A DNA stretch of 64,000 nt from Nakamurella endophytica (GTDB taxonomy: Bacteria > Actinomycetota > Actinomycetes > Mycobacteriales > Nakamurellaceae), in NCBI RefSeq assembly GCF_014646215.1, contig NZ_BMNA01000004.1:586125-650124 (forward strand), written 5' to 3'. Below, in pieces: positions 53,939 to 62,478 of the stretch. The translations under genes and the position numbers were made by a program. The notes under the pieces were generated by a model. That model was not told the origin of the DNA and ran no database searches. It was given only the letters and a program-made list of their open reading frames with translations. Within the stretch, counting starts at the first letter, position 1. Each line of letters begins with the position of its first letter.

Positions 53939-55050
53939 GGCAGCAACTGCGGCTGGGCGCCCTGCTGACGGACCCGCAGACCTCCGTCGTGGTCACCTGC
54001 GGCTCCGGCGGCGTCGGCAAGACGACCACCGCAGCCGCCATGGCGCTGTTCGCCGCCGACGCCGGGCGCCGGGTGGCGGTGCTGACCATCGACCCGGCCC
54101 GCCGGCTGGCCCAGTCGCTGGGGTTGGACGAGCTGGACAACGAGCCGCGCCGGGTGGAGCTCGACGGGCCGGCCGCCGAGTCCGGCGGCGAGCTGTGGGC
54201 GATGATGCTGGACACCCGCCGCACGTTCGACGAGATGATCAGCGCACACAGCTCCCCGGACCGGGCTGCGCAGATCTTCGCCAACCCCTTCTACCGGACC
54301 ATCTCCACGTCCTTCTCGGGGACGCAGGAGTACATGGCCATGGAGAAGCTGAGCCAGCTGGCCGGTCGGCGCGAGTACGACCTGATCGTCGTGGACACCC
54401 CGCCCAGCAGGTCGGCGCTGGACTTCCTGGACGCGCCGCAGCGGCTGGGCTCGTTCCTGGACGGGCGGATGATCCGGCTGCTGTCCGCGCCGGGGCGGGG
54501 CGTCATGAAGGTCGTCGGCGCCGGTTTCAACGTCTTCGCGCGGGCGGTCACCTCGGTCATCGGCGGCCAGATGCTGGCCGACGCCGGCGCGTTCGTGCAG
54601 CTCTTCGAGTCCATGTTCGGCGGCTTCCGGGAGCGCGCGCAGACGACCTACGACCTGTTGCGGTCCTCGGGCACGGCGTTCGTCGTGGTGGCCATCCCGG
54701 AGCCGGAGGCGCTGCGGGAGGCGTCGTACTTCGCGGACCGGCTGCGCGCGGACCGCATGCCGCTGGCCGGGCTGGTGCTCAACCGCACCCACCCGCCACT
54801 GGCCGACCTGCCGCTGGGCACGGCCACCTCCGCCGCGGAGGAGCTAACGCGGGAGGCGCCGCTGGCGGCCGGGGTGCTGACCGTGCACGCGGACCGGCTC
54901 ACCGTCCGCGCGCAGGAGCTGCGGATGCGGTCACGGTTGAGCCGGGCGCACCCCGACCTGGACGTCGTCGAGGTCCCGGCGCTGCCGTTCGACGCGCACG
55001 ATCTCCCGCAGCTGCGGGAGATCGGCGAGCAGCTGACCGCGCACGGCTGA
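53935..55050 (+). CDS. ArsA/GET3-family anion-transporting ATPase-like protein, second copy (Rv3680-like)
   Basis: 371 aa. P-loop VTCGSGGVGKTTTAAAMALF, in which the first lysine of the KGGxGK signature is replaced by Gly-Ser, IDPARRLAQSLGL, and switch motif VVDTPPSRSALDFLDAP. A hydrophobic central segment (RGVMKVVGAGFNVFARAVTSVIGG) may bind a membrane or client helix. GTG 53935 overlaps the first copy. It converges with whiB. Confidence 0.9.
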   Translation: MRQQLRLGALLTDPQTSVVVTCGSGGVGKTTTAAAMALFAADAGRRVAVLTIDPARRLAQSLGLDELDNEPRRVELDGPAAESGGELWAMMLDTRRTFDEMISAHSSPDRAAQIFANPFYRTISTSFSGTQEYMAMEKLSQLAGRREYDLIVVDTPPSRSALDFLDAPQRLGSFLDGRMIRLLSAPGRGVMKVVGAGFNVFARAVTSVIGGQMLADAGAFVQLFESMFGGFRERAQTTYDLLRSSGTAFVVVAIPEPEALREASYFADRLRADRMPLAGLVLNRTHPPLADLPLGTATSAAEELTREAPLAAGVLTVHADRLTVRAQELRMRSRLSRAHPDLDVVEVPALPFDAHDLPQLREIGEQLTAHG

Positions 55051-55086
55051 CCCGGGCGACCGGTCCGGGCCCGGGCGTCGGGGTCG

Positions 55087-55503
55087 TCAGCTGGCGACGG
55101 GGGCGAGCACGCTGGTGCGGGCGCCCTCGAGGACCTCGCGCCAGCTGGTCACCTCCGGGGACTTCTTCAGCAGGGCGCGGCGCTGGCGCTCGGTCATGCC
55201 GCCCCAGACGCCGTACTCGACCTGGTTGTCCAGGGCGTCGGCCAGGCACTCGAGCTTGACCGGGCAGCCGGCGCACATCTTCGCGGCCTCGCGCTGCGCG
55301 GCCCCGGTGACGAACAGCGCGTCGGGGTCACTGCCCGAGCACACCGCCCGCACCGACCAGTCGTTGTCACTCGTTGCACCCGGCCGACCCAGCAGCGGCA
55401 GGGCCGGCACGGGCCCACCGGTGGTGCTGGTGGCGACGCGCGTCCCGTCCTTGACCAGGCGGCGCTGGTTCGTCGGAACGATCCGCAGGCTGACGGTCGT
55501 CAT
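55087..55503 (-). CDS. WhiB-family iron-sulfur regulator (WhiB4-like)
   Basis: 138 aa. The four cluster cysteines lie in VRAVCSGSDPDALF, then CAGCPVKLEC, followed by the turn YGVWGGMTERQRRALLKK that contacts sigma/DNA. The N-terminal 60 residues are extra. ATG 55503 has GGGAAAGGTGA 7 nt before it. Placed between ArsA2 and ponA2, as whiB4 is in mycobacteria, where it responds to oxygen and redox state. Confidence 0.9.
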   Translation of the reverse strand: MTTVSLRIVPTNQRRLVKDGTRVATSTTGGPVPALPLLGRPGATSDNDWSVRAVCSGSDPDALFVTGAAQREAAKMCAGCPVKLECLADALDNQVEYGVWGGMTERQRRALLKKSPEVTSWREVLEGARTSVLAPVAS

Positions 55504-55802
55504 GGTTCGATCACCTTTCCCCAACAGTGACATCGACGGGCGGGCCCGCTCGTTACATCGACGGCGCACCCGTGCCGCCACGGGCGCACCGACGGTGTCG
55601 ACGAACCCGAACGGCAGTCAGACGTCCGGGGTACGAGGAGCGTTCCCCTCGAAAGAGGGACAATTTCGGCCCTCGATACGTCACTCGATGCGGTGATATC
55701 CCGTCACGACGGGTGGGCGACGGTCCCCTGTCACCACCCGTTCGCCGATAGGCACCGTACGAGCTCACAGGGACCGTCGGGGGTCCCCAGTACCCTTGCC
55801 GC
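55504..55802. promoter_or_regulatory. Divergent whiB/PBP regulatory region
   Basis: On the + strand TACCCT (55791-55796), TGCCGC and GTG 55803 make a leaderless PBP promoter. On the - strand GGGAAC (55642-55647), 18 nt, then GTC resembles an ECF/SigR-type promoter (GGGAAT-N16-18-GTT) pointing at whiB, about 115 bp from its start. CCCTC-GAAA-GAGGG (55646-55659) is a short dyad. Confidence 0.45.
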
Positions 55803-58151
55803 GTGCGAGTCGTGGGCGGTCTGGGCAAGTTGCTGGTGGCGACCCTGGTGGCGGGTGTGCTGGTGGCCGGCCTGCTGCTGCCCTACGCCGTCGGCGTCGG
55901 GCTGGCGTCCAACAAGGTCACTGACGCGATTGCCGAGACCCCGCTGACCGACATGGACCAGCCGTTCCCGGAGCGCACCACGATCACGGACAGTCGCGGG
56001 GCGCCCATCGCGTACGTCTACGAGCAGAACCGGGTCCCGGTCCCGCTGTCCAAGATCTCGCCGCTGCTGGTGCAGGCGATCGTCTCCACGGAGGACCGCC
56101 GCTACTACATCCACCCGGGCGTCGACTGGCGCGGCACCATCCGCGCACTGCTGAAGAACTCGTCCGGGACGACGGGCCAGCAGGGCGGCTCGACGCTCAC
56201 CCAGCAGTTCGTCAAGAACTACCGGTTCCTGGTCGAGGCACGGACCGACCAGGAGAAGGCCGCCGCGATCGCCGCCACCCCGCTGCGCAAGCTGCAGGAG
56301 GCCAAGATCGCGCTGACCCTGGAGCTGCCCGGACACCTGTCCAAGGACGACATCATGGAGCGCTACCTGAACCTGGTGGCGTTCGCACCGAGCGTCTACG
56401 GCGCCCAGGCCGCCGCGCAGTACTTCTTCGGCATCGACGCCGACAAGCTCAACCTGCAACAGGCGGCACTGCTGGCCGGGATGGTCAACAACCCGAACAA
56501 GTACAACCCGTTCGACCCCGACCACTACCAGGACGCCGTCGACCGCAAGAACCTGGTGTTGAACCTGATGGCGCAGAACGGGGCGGCCACCGGCGTCACC
56601 CAGGCGCAGGCCACCGCCGCCAAGAAGAAGAGCCTGGGGCTCAACCGCACGCCGACCCCCAACGGCTGCCTGTCCGCCGACAACCACGCCACCTACGGGT
56701 ACTTCTGCCAGTACGTGCTGGACTACCTGGAGAACCAGGGCATGTCCTCGGACGACATCGCCCGCGGCGGCTACACCATCCGGACCACGCTCGACCCGGC
56801 CGCGATGAAGAACGCCAAGGCGGCCGTGGACGGCAACGCCAACCCGAGCGTGGCGGCGAACAAGCGGGTGGCCGACGTGCTGGCCGTCGTCCAGCCCAAC
56901 GCCGGCATCCGCAAGGTCCTCGCCCTCGCGGCCAACCGCCCGTACGGCCTGGACAAGGCCAAGGGCGAGACGGTGCAGCGCCTGGTCACCACCTTCGCCC
57001 CGCTGGGCGCCGGGTCGACCTTCAAGATCTTCACCGCCGCCGAGGCGCTCAAGGAGGGGCTCGGCACCCAGTCCATCCTGGATTCCCCGGCGAGCTACAC
57101 CAGCCCGAACGCGCCGGCGCACGCCTTCAACAACTCGGGCACCTTCCCGAGCCAGATGACCATGCAACAGGCCCTGGCCACCTCGCCGAACACGGCGTTC
57201 GTCTCGCTCGAGGACCAGATCGGCCTGCAGAAGGTCGTGCAGATGGCCGTCGCGATGGGGATGAAGGGCTACTCGCTCGACGCTGGCCAGGTCGACCGGT
57301 CGTTCACCGGCTCCGGGCGCAGCTACGCCCAGGAGGTGGTGGCGCAGAACATCGTCTCCTTCACCCTGGGGGTGTCGCCGGTGAGCCCGCTGGAGCTGGC
57401 CAACGTCGGCGCCACGCTCGCCTCGGACGGTCTGTGGTGCCCGCCCACGCCGGTGGACACCGTGTTCGACCGGGACGGCAACCCGGTCCAGCAGAAGCAG
57501 CAGGCCTGCGCGCAGGCCGTCGACCCGGAGCTGGCCAGGACGCTCAGCCACGCCATGCAGGACGACCTGACGGCGGACAACGGCACCGCGCACGCCGCTG
57601 CCGTCGCGGCCAAGTGGACCAGGGTCGCCGCCAGCAAGACGGGCACGACCGAGGACTACAAGTCGTCGGCGTTCCTGGGTTTCACCCCGTTCTACAGCGG
57701 CGCCTCGGTCGTCTGGGACTACCTGGACCGCCCCCAGTCGATCTGCATCAACAGCCAGACCCGCCAGCTGTCCGGCAGCTGCTCGACGCCACAGGCGATG
57801 GGCCAGACGCCGGACCGGTCGACGACCGGGATGAGCGGCGGATCCGTGCCGGCCGCGACCTGGCTGTCGGCGATGACCCCGCTGCACGCCGGCCTGGTGG
57901 ACGACCAGTTCGGGCCGGAGGCCGGGCGGTACAAGACCGGCTCGGACAACGCGCAGGTGCCCAACGTCATCGGGTACGACCTGGACACCGCGCGCAGCCA
58001 GCTGTCGGCCAAGGGCTTCAAGGCGGTGGTCGTGGTGTCCGCGGCGCCGTCCGGTGCGGCGGCGAACGTCGTCATCGACCAGTCGCCGAAGATCAACGCG
58101 CTGCCGGGGTCCAACGTGACCATCACCATCTCGGCCGGCACCAGTGGCTGA
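55803..58151 (+). CDS. Class A penicillin-binding protein (PonA2-like) with C-terminal PASTA domain
   Basis: 782-residue bifunctional peptidoglycan synthase. One N-terminal membrane helix (LLVATLVAGVLVAGLLLPYAV), a GT51 glycosyltransferase domain (VSTEDRRYYIHPGVDWRG, GGSTLTQQFVKN, YGAQAAAQYFFG) and a transpeptidase domain with active-site GAGSTFKIFT (SxxK), ATSPNTAF (SxN) and SKTGTTED (KTG). The last 70 residues (VPNVIGYDLDTARSQLSAKGF) form one PASTA domain. GTG 55803 is supported by a leaderless -10 box. The phosphoesterase gene overlaps its end by 8 bp. Confidence 0.95.
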   Translation: MRVVGGLGKLLVATLVAGVLVAGLLLPYAVGVGLASNKVTDAIAETPLTDMDQPFPERTTITDSRGAPIAYVYEQNRVPVPLSKISPLLVQAIVSTEDRRYYIHPGVDWRGTIRALLKNSSGTTGQQGGSTLTQQFVKNYRFLVEARTDQEKAAAIAATPLRKLQEAKIALTLELPGHLSKDDIMERYLNLVAFAPSVYGAQAAAQYFFGIDADKLNLQQAALLAGMVNNPNKYNPFDPDHYQDAVDRKNLVLNLMAQNGAATGVTQAQATAAKKKSLGLNRTPTPNGCLSADNHATYGYFCQYVLDYLENQGMSSDDIARGGYTIRTTLDPAAMKNAKAAVDGNANPSVAANKRVADVLAVVQPNAGIRKVLALAANRPYGLDKAKGETVQRLVTTFAPLGAGSTFKIFTAAEALKEGLGTQSILDSPASYTSPNAPAHAFNNSGTFPSQMTMQQALATSPNTAFVSLEDQIGLQKVVQMAVAMGMKGYSLDAGQVDRSFTGSGRSYAQEVVAQNIVSFTLGVSPVSPLELANVGATLASDGLWCPPTPVDTVFDRDGNPVQQKQQACAQAVDPELARTLSHAMQDDLTADNGTAHAAAVAAKWTRVAASKTGTTEDYKSSAFLGFTPFYSGASVVWDYLDRPQSICINSQTRQLSGSCSTPQAMGQTPDRSTTGMSGGSVPAATWLSAMTPLHAGLVDDQFGPEAGRYKTGSDNAQVPNVIGYDLDTARSQLSAKGFKAVVVVSAAPSGAAANVVIDQSPKINALPGSNVTITISAGTSG

Positions 58152-59058
58152 CCCCACGCGGGGGCGCGGGCCCGGCCCGGTGGTCGGGACGCTGTCCGGG
58201 CTGGCCGGTGCCGGCGCGGCCGTCGGCCTGTACGCGACGCTGGTCGAGCGGCAGCTGTTCGTGCTCCGGCGCGTCGAGGTTCCGGTGCTGCGGCCCGGGT
58301 CCTGGCCGGTCCGCGTGCTGCACCTGTCGGACCTGCACGTCACCCCGGACCAGCAGCGCAAGGTGGCCTGGGTTCGGGCACTGTCGGACCTGCGGCCGGA
58401 CCTGGTCATCGACACCGGGGACACGCTCTCCCACCAGCGGTCGGTACCGGTGGCGGTGCACGCGTTCGGCGGGCTGCTCGACGTCCCCGGCGCCTTCGTC
58501 TTCGGCAACAACGACTACTTCGCTCCCCGGCCCAAGTCGCCGCACCGGTACTTCGTCCGGGCGCCCCGGCTGCCGACCAGCCCGCCGCTGCCGTGGCGGG
58601 ACCTGCGGGCGGCGCTGACCGAGCGCGGCTGGGTCGACCTGTCGAACCGGACGCAGGCGCTGGAGATCCGCGGCCAGCGCATCGCGCTGGCCGGTGTGGA
58701 CGACCCGCACCTGCACCGCGACCGGTACGCCGACATCGCCGGGCCCGCAGATCCCGACGCGGTGGTGCGGATCGGCGTCGCGCACTCCCCCGAACCCCGC
58801 GTGCTCGACGCCTTCGCCGGAGACGGGTACGACCTGGTGCTGGCCGGGCACACCCACGGTGGCCAGGTGCGGCTGCCCGGCATCGGGGCTCTGGTCACCA
58901 ACTGCGGGATCGACCGGTCCCGGGCCCGCGGGCTGTCCCGGTGGGGCGAGACGACCTGGCTCAACGTGTCCGCCGGGCTGGGCAGCTCGCCCTACATGCC
59001 CGTGCGGTTCTGCTGCCGGCCGGAGGCGACGCTGCTCACCCTCACGCCGCGCGGCTGA
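58144..59058 (+). CDS. Calcineurin-like metallophosphoesterase (Rv3683-like)
   Basis: 304 aa. A short N-terminal hydrophobic stretch ([16 protein letters not shown]) precedes the metal-binding motifs: [35 protein letters not shown] and [13 protein letters not shown]. This is the YkuE/YaeI-type class seen beside ponA2 in actinobacteria. GTG 58144 overlaps the PBP stop, suggesting coupling and a cell-envelope role. Confidence 0.9.
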   Translation: MADPTRGRGPGPVVGTLSGLAGAGAAVGLYATLVERQLFVLRRVEVPVLRPGSWPVRVLHLSDLHVTPDQQRKVAWVRALSDLRPDLVIDTGDTLSHQRSVPVAVHAFGGLLDVPGAFVFGNNDYFAPRPKSPHRYFVRAPRLPTSPPLPWRDLRAALTERGWVDLSNRTQALEIRGQRIALAGVDDPHLHRDRYADIAGPADPDAVVRIGVAHSPEPRVLDAFAGDGYDLVLAGHTHGGQVRLPGIGALVTNCGIDRSRARGLSRWGETTWLNVSAGLGSSPYMPVRFCCRPEATLLTLTPRG

Positions 59059-59129
59059 CCGGGCCGGACGCCAGGCGGTGGAAGCGGTACGGACCACCGC
59101 CGGCGGTCGGATAGACTTGTCGGGCTCCA

Positions 59130-59207
<78 letters not shown>

Positions 59208-59212
59208 TGGTG

Positions 59213-59249
59213 CGTCGTGGGGTCGCCGGCACGGCCCGGCCCCACGACG
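59213..59249 (+). terminator. Terminator after tRNA-Pro
   Basis: 10-bp perfect stem CGTCGTGGGG/CCCCACGACG starting 7 nt past the CCA end, with a 17-nt GC-rich loop able to form an inner stem. Confidence 0.6.
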
Positions 59250-59294
59250 GCAACCCGGCCCCGCCGGCGTTCCGGACGTCCTGCAGCGTCCGTG

Positions 59295-59675
59295 TCACCC
59301 GTCGTCCCGGCACAGGCAGAACGGGTGACCGACCGGGTCGAACAGCACCCGCACGGCCGGCGGCTGGTGGTCGGCGAGCCGGGCGCCCAGGGCCACCGCG
59401 TCCGTCACCGCAGCGTCCAGGTCCTCGACCTGGACGTCGAGGTGCGCCATCGGACGCTGCTCCCCCGGCGCCGGCGGCCACACCGGCGGCGTGTAGCCGT
59501 CGGACTGCTGGTCGACCACGAACACGCCCGGTTGCGGCGGCTGCAGCACCGCCTGCCCCGGCTCACGATGCACGACGGGCCAGTCGAGCAGCACCGAGTA
59601 GAACCGCGCCAGGGTCTCCGGGTCCGGCGTCTCGAGCGCCAGACCCCACCACATCCGTCCCGTCCGGCCCCGCAT
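59295..59675 (-). CDS. VOC-family (glyoxalase-like) protein, single domain
   Basis: 126 aa with the vicinal-oxygen-chelate fold: WWGLALETPDPETLARFYSVLLDWPVV at the start, a central HLDVQVEDLDAAVTDAVALGARL and the end FDPVGHPFCLCRD. Substrate unknown; such proteins include antibiotic-binding and isomerase types. ATG 59675 is preceded by CACGAT 7 nt upstream on the - strand, a possible leaderless box. Confidence 0.82.
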   Translation of the reverse strand: MRGRTGRMWWGLALETPDPETLARFYSVLLDWPVVHREPGQAVLQPPQPGVFVVDQQSDGYTPPVWPPAPGEQRPMAHLDVQVEDLDAAVTDAVALGARLADHQPPAVRVLFDPVGHPFCLCRDDG

Positions 59676-59775
59676 GACGGCGATCGTGGCACCCGCCGGG
59701 CGGTCCCCTACGGCACCCCGGCGGCCCTGTCCACGCGTGTCGGCCGTCACCGCGCCCGACGCCCGGCCGGGATCT

Positions 59776-59790
59776 GTGCCAGACTGGCAC
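59776..59790. promoter_or_regulatory. 15-bp perfect palindrome upstream of the cold-shock gene
   Basis: GTGCCAG-A-CTGGCAC, 151 bp before the csp start codon. It is followed by GGTAAG and a leader of about 150 nt, a length usual for thermosensitive csp leaders. A likely operator. Confidence 0.5.
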
Positions 59791-59941
59791 GGTAAGCCCA
59801 GAAGGCTTCGAGGTTCTCTTCGCTGATGTACGCGCCGTCCGACCGGACGTCGTGACGAGATGTGGCGTGGACATCGGGATCATCTGTCTTCACGTCCCGT
59901 CACGTCCGTGACCGGACTCACCGCATCATGCAGGAGCATCA

Positions 59942-60148
59942 ATGTCGCAGGGCACCGTCAAGTGGTTCAACGCCGAGAAGGGCTTCGGCTTCATCACGCC
60001 GTCCGAGCCCGGCCCGGACGTCTTCGTCCACTACTCGGAGATCCAGGCCGGTGGCTACCGGTCACTCGAGGAGAACCAGCGCGTCGAGTACACCGTGACC
60101 TCGGGCGCCAAGGGCCCGCAGGCCACGGGCGTCACGGTCCTCTCCTGA
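59942..60148 (+). CDS. Cold-shock-domain protein
   Basis: 68 aa single cold-shock domain, an RNA/ssDNA chaperone. [19 protein letters not shown] carries RNP1 (KGFGFI) and DVFVHYSEI carries RNP2. ATG 59942 has GCAGGAG about 6 nt upstream. The long leader suggests post-transcriptional control by temperature. Confidence 0.95.
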   Translation: MSQGTVKWFNAEKGFGFITPSEPGPDVFVHYSEIQAGGYRSLEENQRVEYTVTSGAKGPQATGVTVLS

Positions 60149-60158
60149 CCGGATCCCC

Positions 60159-60257
60159 CGTGCCGTCGAGCTTCTGACGGCACGAGCGCCGACCTGACCG
60201 GTCGCGCACCACATTCCACCCGGGTCCACCGGCGGGGTCCTACCGCCGGTGGACCCG
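60159..60257 (+). terminator. Two hairpins after the cold-shock gene
   Basis: First: CGTGCCGTC/GACGGCACG, 9 bp, 8-nt loop (60159-60184). Second: a 15-bp perfect stem CGGGTCCACCGGCGG/CCGCCGGTGGACCCG with a 7-nt loop (60221-60257). Neither has a T tract; together they probably terminate csp. Confidence 0.65.
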
Positions 60258-60397
60258 TAGCGTCTAACGTCCGGCTGCCGCGTCCTCGCGGACGCCCGCG
60301 CCACACCGGTGCTGCCGCCGGCAGCAGTCCACACCAGGTCCCCCTGCTGCCGTGTCGACGTCCCGGTATCGAGACAGACCATCAGCGAAGGGTCCTC

Positions 60398-61492
60398 GTG
60401 ACCACAGTTGCATCCACGCCCGGCGGAACCCGCGCCCGGACGCCCCGTCCCGCCCATCGGACCGCCAGCGAGTACACCGAGGTGCTGGCCGCCGTCCGGG
60501 AACAGGGCCTGCTGCGCCGGCGATACGGCCACTACGCCACCAAGATCGGCCTGGCGCTCCTGGCGCTCGCCGGGGTCTGGACGGGCGTCGCACTCCTCGG
60601 CGACCACTGGGCCCAGCTGGCCCTGGCCGCCGCCCTGGCCGTCGTGCTGACGCAGATCATCTTCATCAGCCACGAGGCCGCGCACCGGCAGATCCTGACC
60701 TCGAACGCTTGGAATGAGCGCGTGGCGCTCGTCCTGGGCACCCTGCTGGGCGGCATCAGCCTGTCCTGGTGGCAGAACAAGCACACCCGCCACCACGCCG
60801 CGCCGAACCAGGTCGGCAAGGACCCCGACATCGACGCCGCCGTCGTGCACTTCTTCCCGCCGGAACGGACGCCGTTCCCGTCCCGCATCGGCCGGTACCT
60901 GCACGCCCGGCAGGGCTGGTGGTTCTTCCCCGTCCTGGTGGTCGAGGCGCTCAACCTGCACGTGCAGAGCGCCCAGTGGCAGTTCGGCCGCACCCGGCGC
61001 AACCGCGGGCGCGTCGAGACGGCGCTGCTCGCCGGCAGGCTGGCCCTGTACCCGGCGCTGGTGTTCACCCTGCTGCCGCCCGGCAAGGCCGGCGCGTTCC
61101 TGGGCGTCCAGCTGGCCGTGACGGGCGTCTACCTGGGCGTGGCCTTCGCCGCCAGCCACATCGGCATGCCGGTGCTGCCGCGCGAGGCCCGGGTCGACTT
61201 CTTCCGCCGGCAGGTGGTCACCTCGCGCAACGTCGCCGGCGGCCGCGTGGCCTCGCTCGCCATGGGCGGGCTCAACTACCAGATCGAGCACCACCTGTTC
61301 CCGAGCATGCCGGGACCGGCGCTGCGCAAGGCTCGCCGCATCGTGAGGCAGTACTGCGCCGATCGCGGCGTGACCTACCACGAGGTGCCGATCCACCGGG
61401 CCTGGCAGCTGGTGGCCGCCCACCTGAACCGGGTCGGGCTGCGGGCCCCGTCGTTCGCCTGCCCGGTCGCCGCGTCCCTCCGCACCGTCTGA
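60398..61492 (+). CDS. Membrane fatty acid desaturase (acyl-CoA/linoleoyl-CoA desaturase type)
   Basis: 364-residue di-iron membrane enzyme introducing a double bond in acyl chains. Three histidine boxes are clear: ISHEAAHRQIL, NKHTRHHAAPN and NYQIEHHLFPSMP, where the Q/IEHH type marks front-end-like desaturases. Hydrophobic helices lie at about 50-100 and 205-250. GTG 60398 is preceded by GAAGGG. It follows a cold-shock gene, which fits membrane fluidity adjustment, but the hairpins between suggest separate transcripts. Confidence 0.9.
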   Translation: MTTVASTPGGTRARTPRPAHRTASEYTEVLAAVREQGLLRRRYGHYATKIGLALLALAGVWTGVALLGDHWAQLALAAALAVVLTQIIFISHEAAHRQILTSNAWNERVALVLGTLLGGISLSWWQNKHTRHHAAPNQVGKDPDIDAAVVHFFPPERTPFPSRIGRYLHARQGWWFFPVLVVEALNLHVQSAQWQFGRTRRNRGRVETALLAGRLALYPALVFTLLPPGKAGAFLGVQLAVTGVYLGVAFAASHIGMPVLPREARVDFFRRQVVTSRNVAGGRVASLAMGGLNYQIEHHLFPSMPGPALRKARRIVRQYCADRGVTYHEVPIHRAWQLVAAHLNRVGLRAPSFACPVAASLRTV

Positions 61493-61616
61493 GCGGATGG
61501 TCCGGCGGGACGGAACAGGACAGCCCGGGTCAGCCCTCGTCGTCAGCGGAGCCGTTGTCGGCGTGGCTGACTAGCGTCCTCGGTGACACCGCGACCGACG
61601 ACCGGAAGGCCCCGCC

Positions 61617-62405
61617 GTGACGACCAGAGACACCGCCTTCGCCGCCGGCACACCGTGCTGGGTCGAGCTGCTGACGTCGGACCCGGAGGGCGCCGCGGCC
61701 TTCTACGGGCAGGTCCTCGGCTGGACGGCGCGGCCACCGGCCCCCGAGCACGGCGGCTACGTCGACTTCGTGCTCGGCGACCGCCCCGTCGCGGGCATGG
61801 TGACCAACACCGGTGAGTCCGGCGCACCGGACGGCTGGTCGACGTACCTGGCCACCCCGGACGCCGCCGCGACGGTGGCCGCCGCGCAGCGGGCCGGGGC
61901 CACCGTCGCGGTGCCCGCGGTGACCGTCGGCACGCTCGGCGCCATGGCGGTCCTCACCGACCCGTCGGGCGCCGCCGTGGGGCTGTGGCAGGCCGCCGAG
62001 CTCCCGGGCTTCACCCGGTACAACGAGCCCGGCTCGGTCGTGTGGGACGAGCTGCACACCCGCGACTTCGACGCCGCCACCGCCTTCTACCGGGACGTCC
62101 TGGGATGGGGACTGCAGCCGCTGTCGGACAGCGCGGAGTTCCGGTACTCGCAGGGCCAGGTCGACGGGCGCACCGTCGCCGGCGTGCTCGACCTGACCCG
62201 GTCGCCGTCGACGGCCGGACTCTCCCGGTGGGTCGTCTACTTCGCCGTCGCGGACGTCGACGCCGCGGCGGAGACCGCGGTCGGTGCCGGTGGCCGGATC
62301 CTGCAACCGCCGCGGGACACGCCGTTCGGCCGAATCACCGAGATCGAGGACGCGACCGGCGCCACCGCGATGCTGTCCGTCCCCACCGCCGACGGCGGCG
62401 AGTGA
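61617..62405 (+). CDS. VOC-family protein with two glyoxalase-like domains (Rv0577/CFP30B-like)
   Basis: 262 aa with a duplicated VOC fold: PCWVELLTSDPEGAAAFYGQVLGW in the first half and VVWDELHTRDFDAATAFYRDVLGW in the second. The halves repeat TDPSGAAVGLWQ and EDATGATAMLS at their ends. Members such as Rv0577 lack known glyoxalase activity. GTG 61617 has GGAAGG about 7 nt upstream. Confidence 0.87.
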   Translation: MTTRDTAFAAGTPCWVELLTSDPEGAAAFYGQVLGWTARPPAPEHGGYVDFVLGDRPVAGMVTNTGESGAPDGWSTYLATPDAAATVAAAQRAGATVAVPAVTVGTLGAMAVLTDPSGAAVGLWQAAELPGFTRYNEPGSVVWDELHTRDFDAATAFYRDVLGWGLQPLSDSAEFRYSQGQVDGRTVAGVLDLTRSPSTAGLSRWVVYFAVADVDAAAETAVGAGGRILQPPRDTPFGRITEIEDATGATAMLSVPTADGGE

Positions 62406-62478
62406 CGCGACCGGCGGCGGTGCGCGCGGCGCTCCGGGCGCCCGCCGCACCCGGATCGCCGCCCGGCAGGATGGGCCG

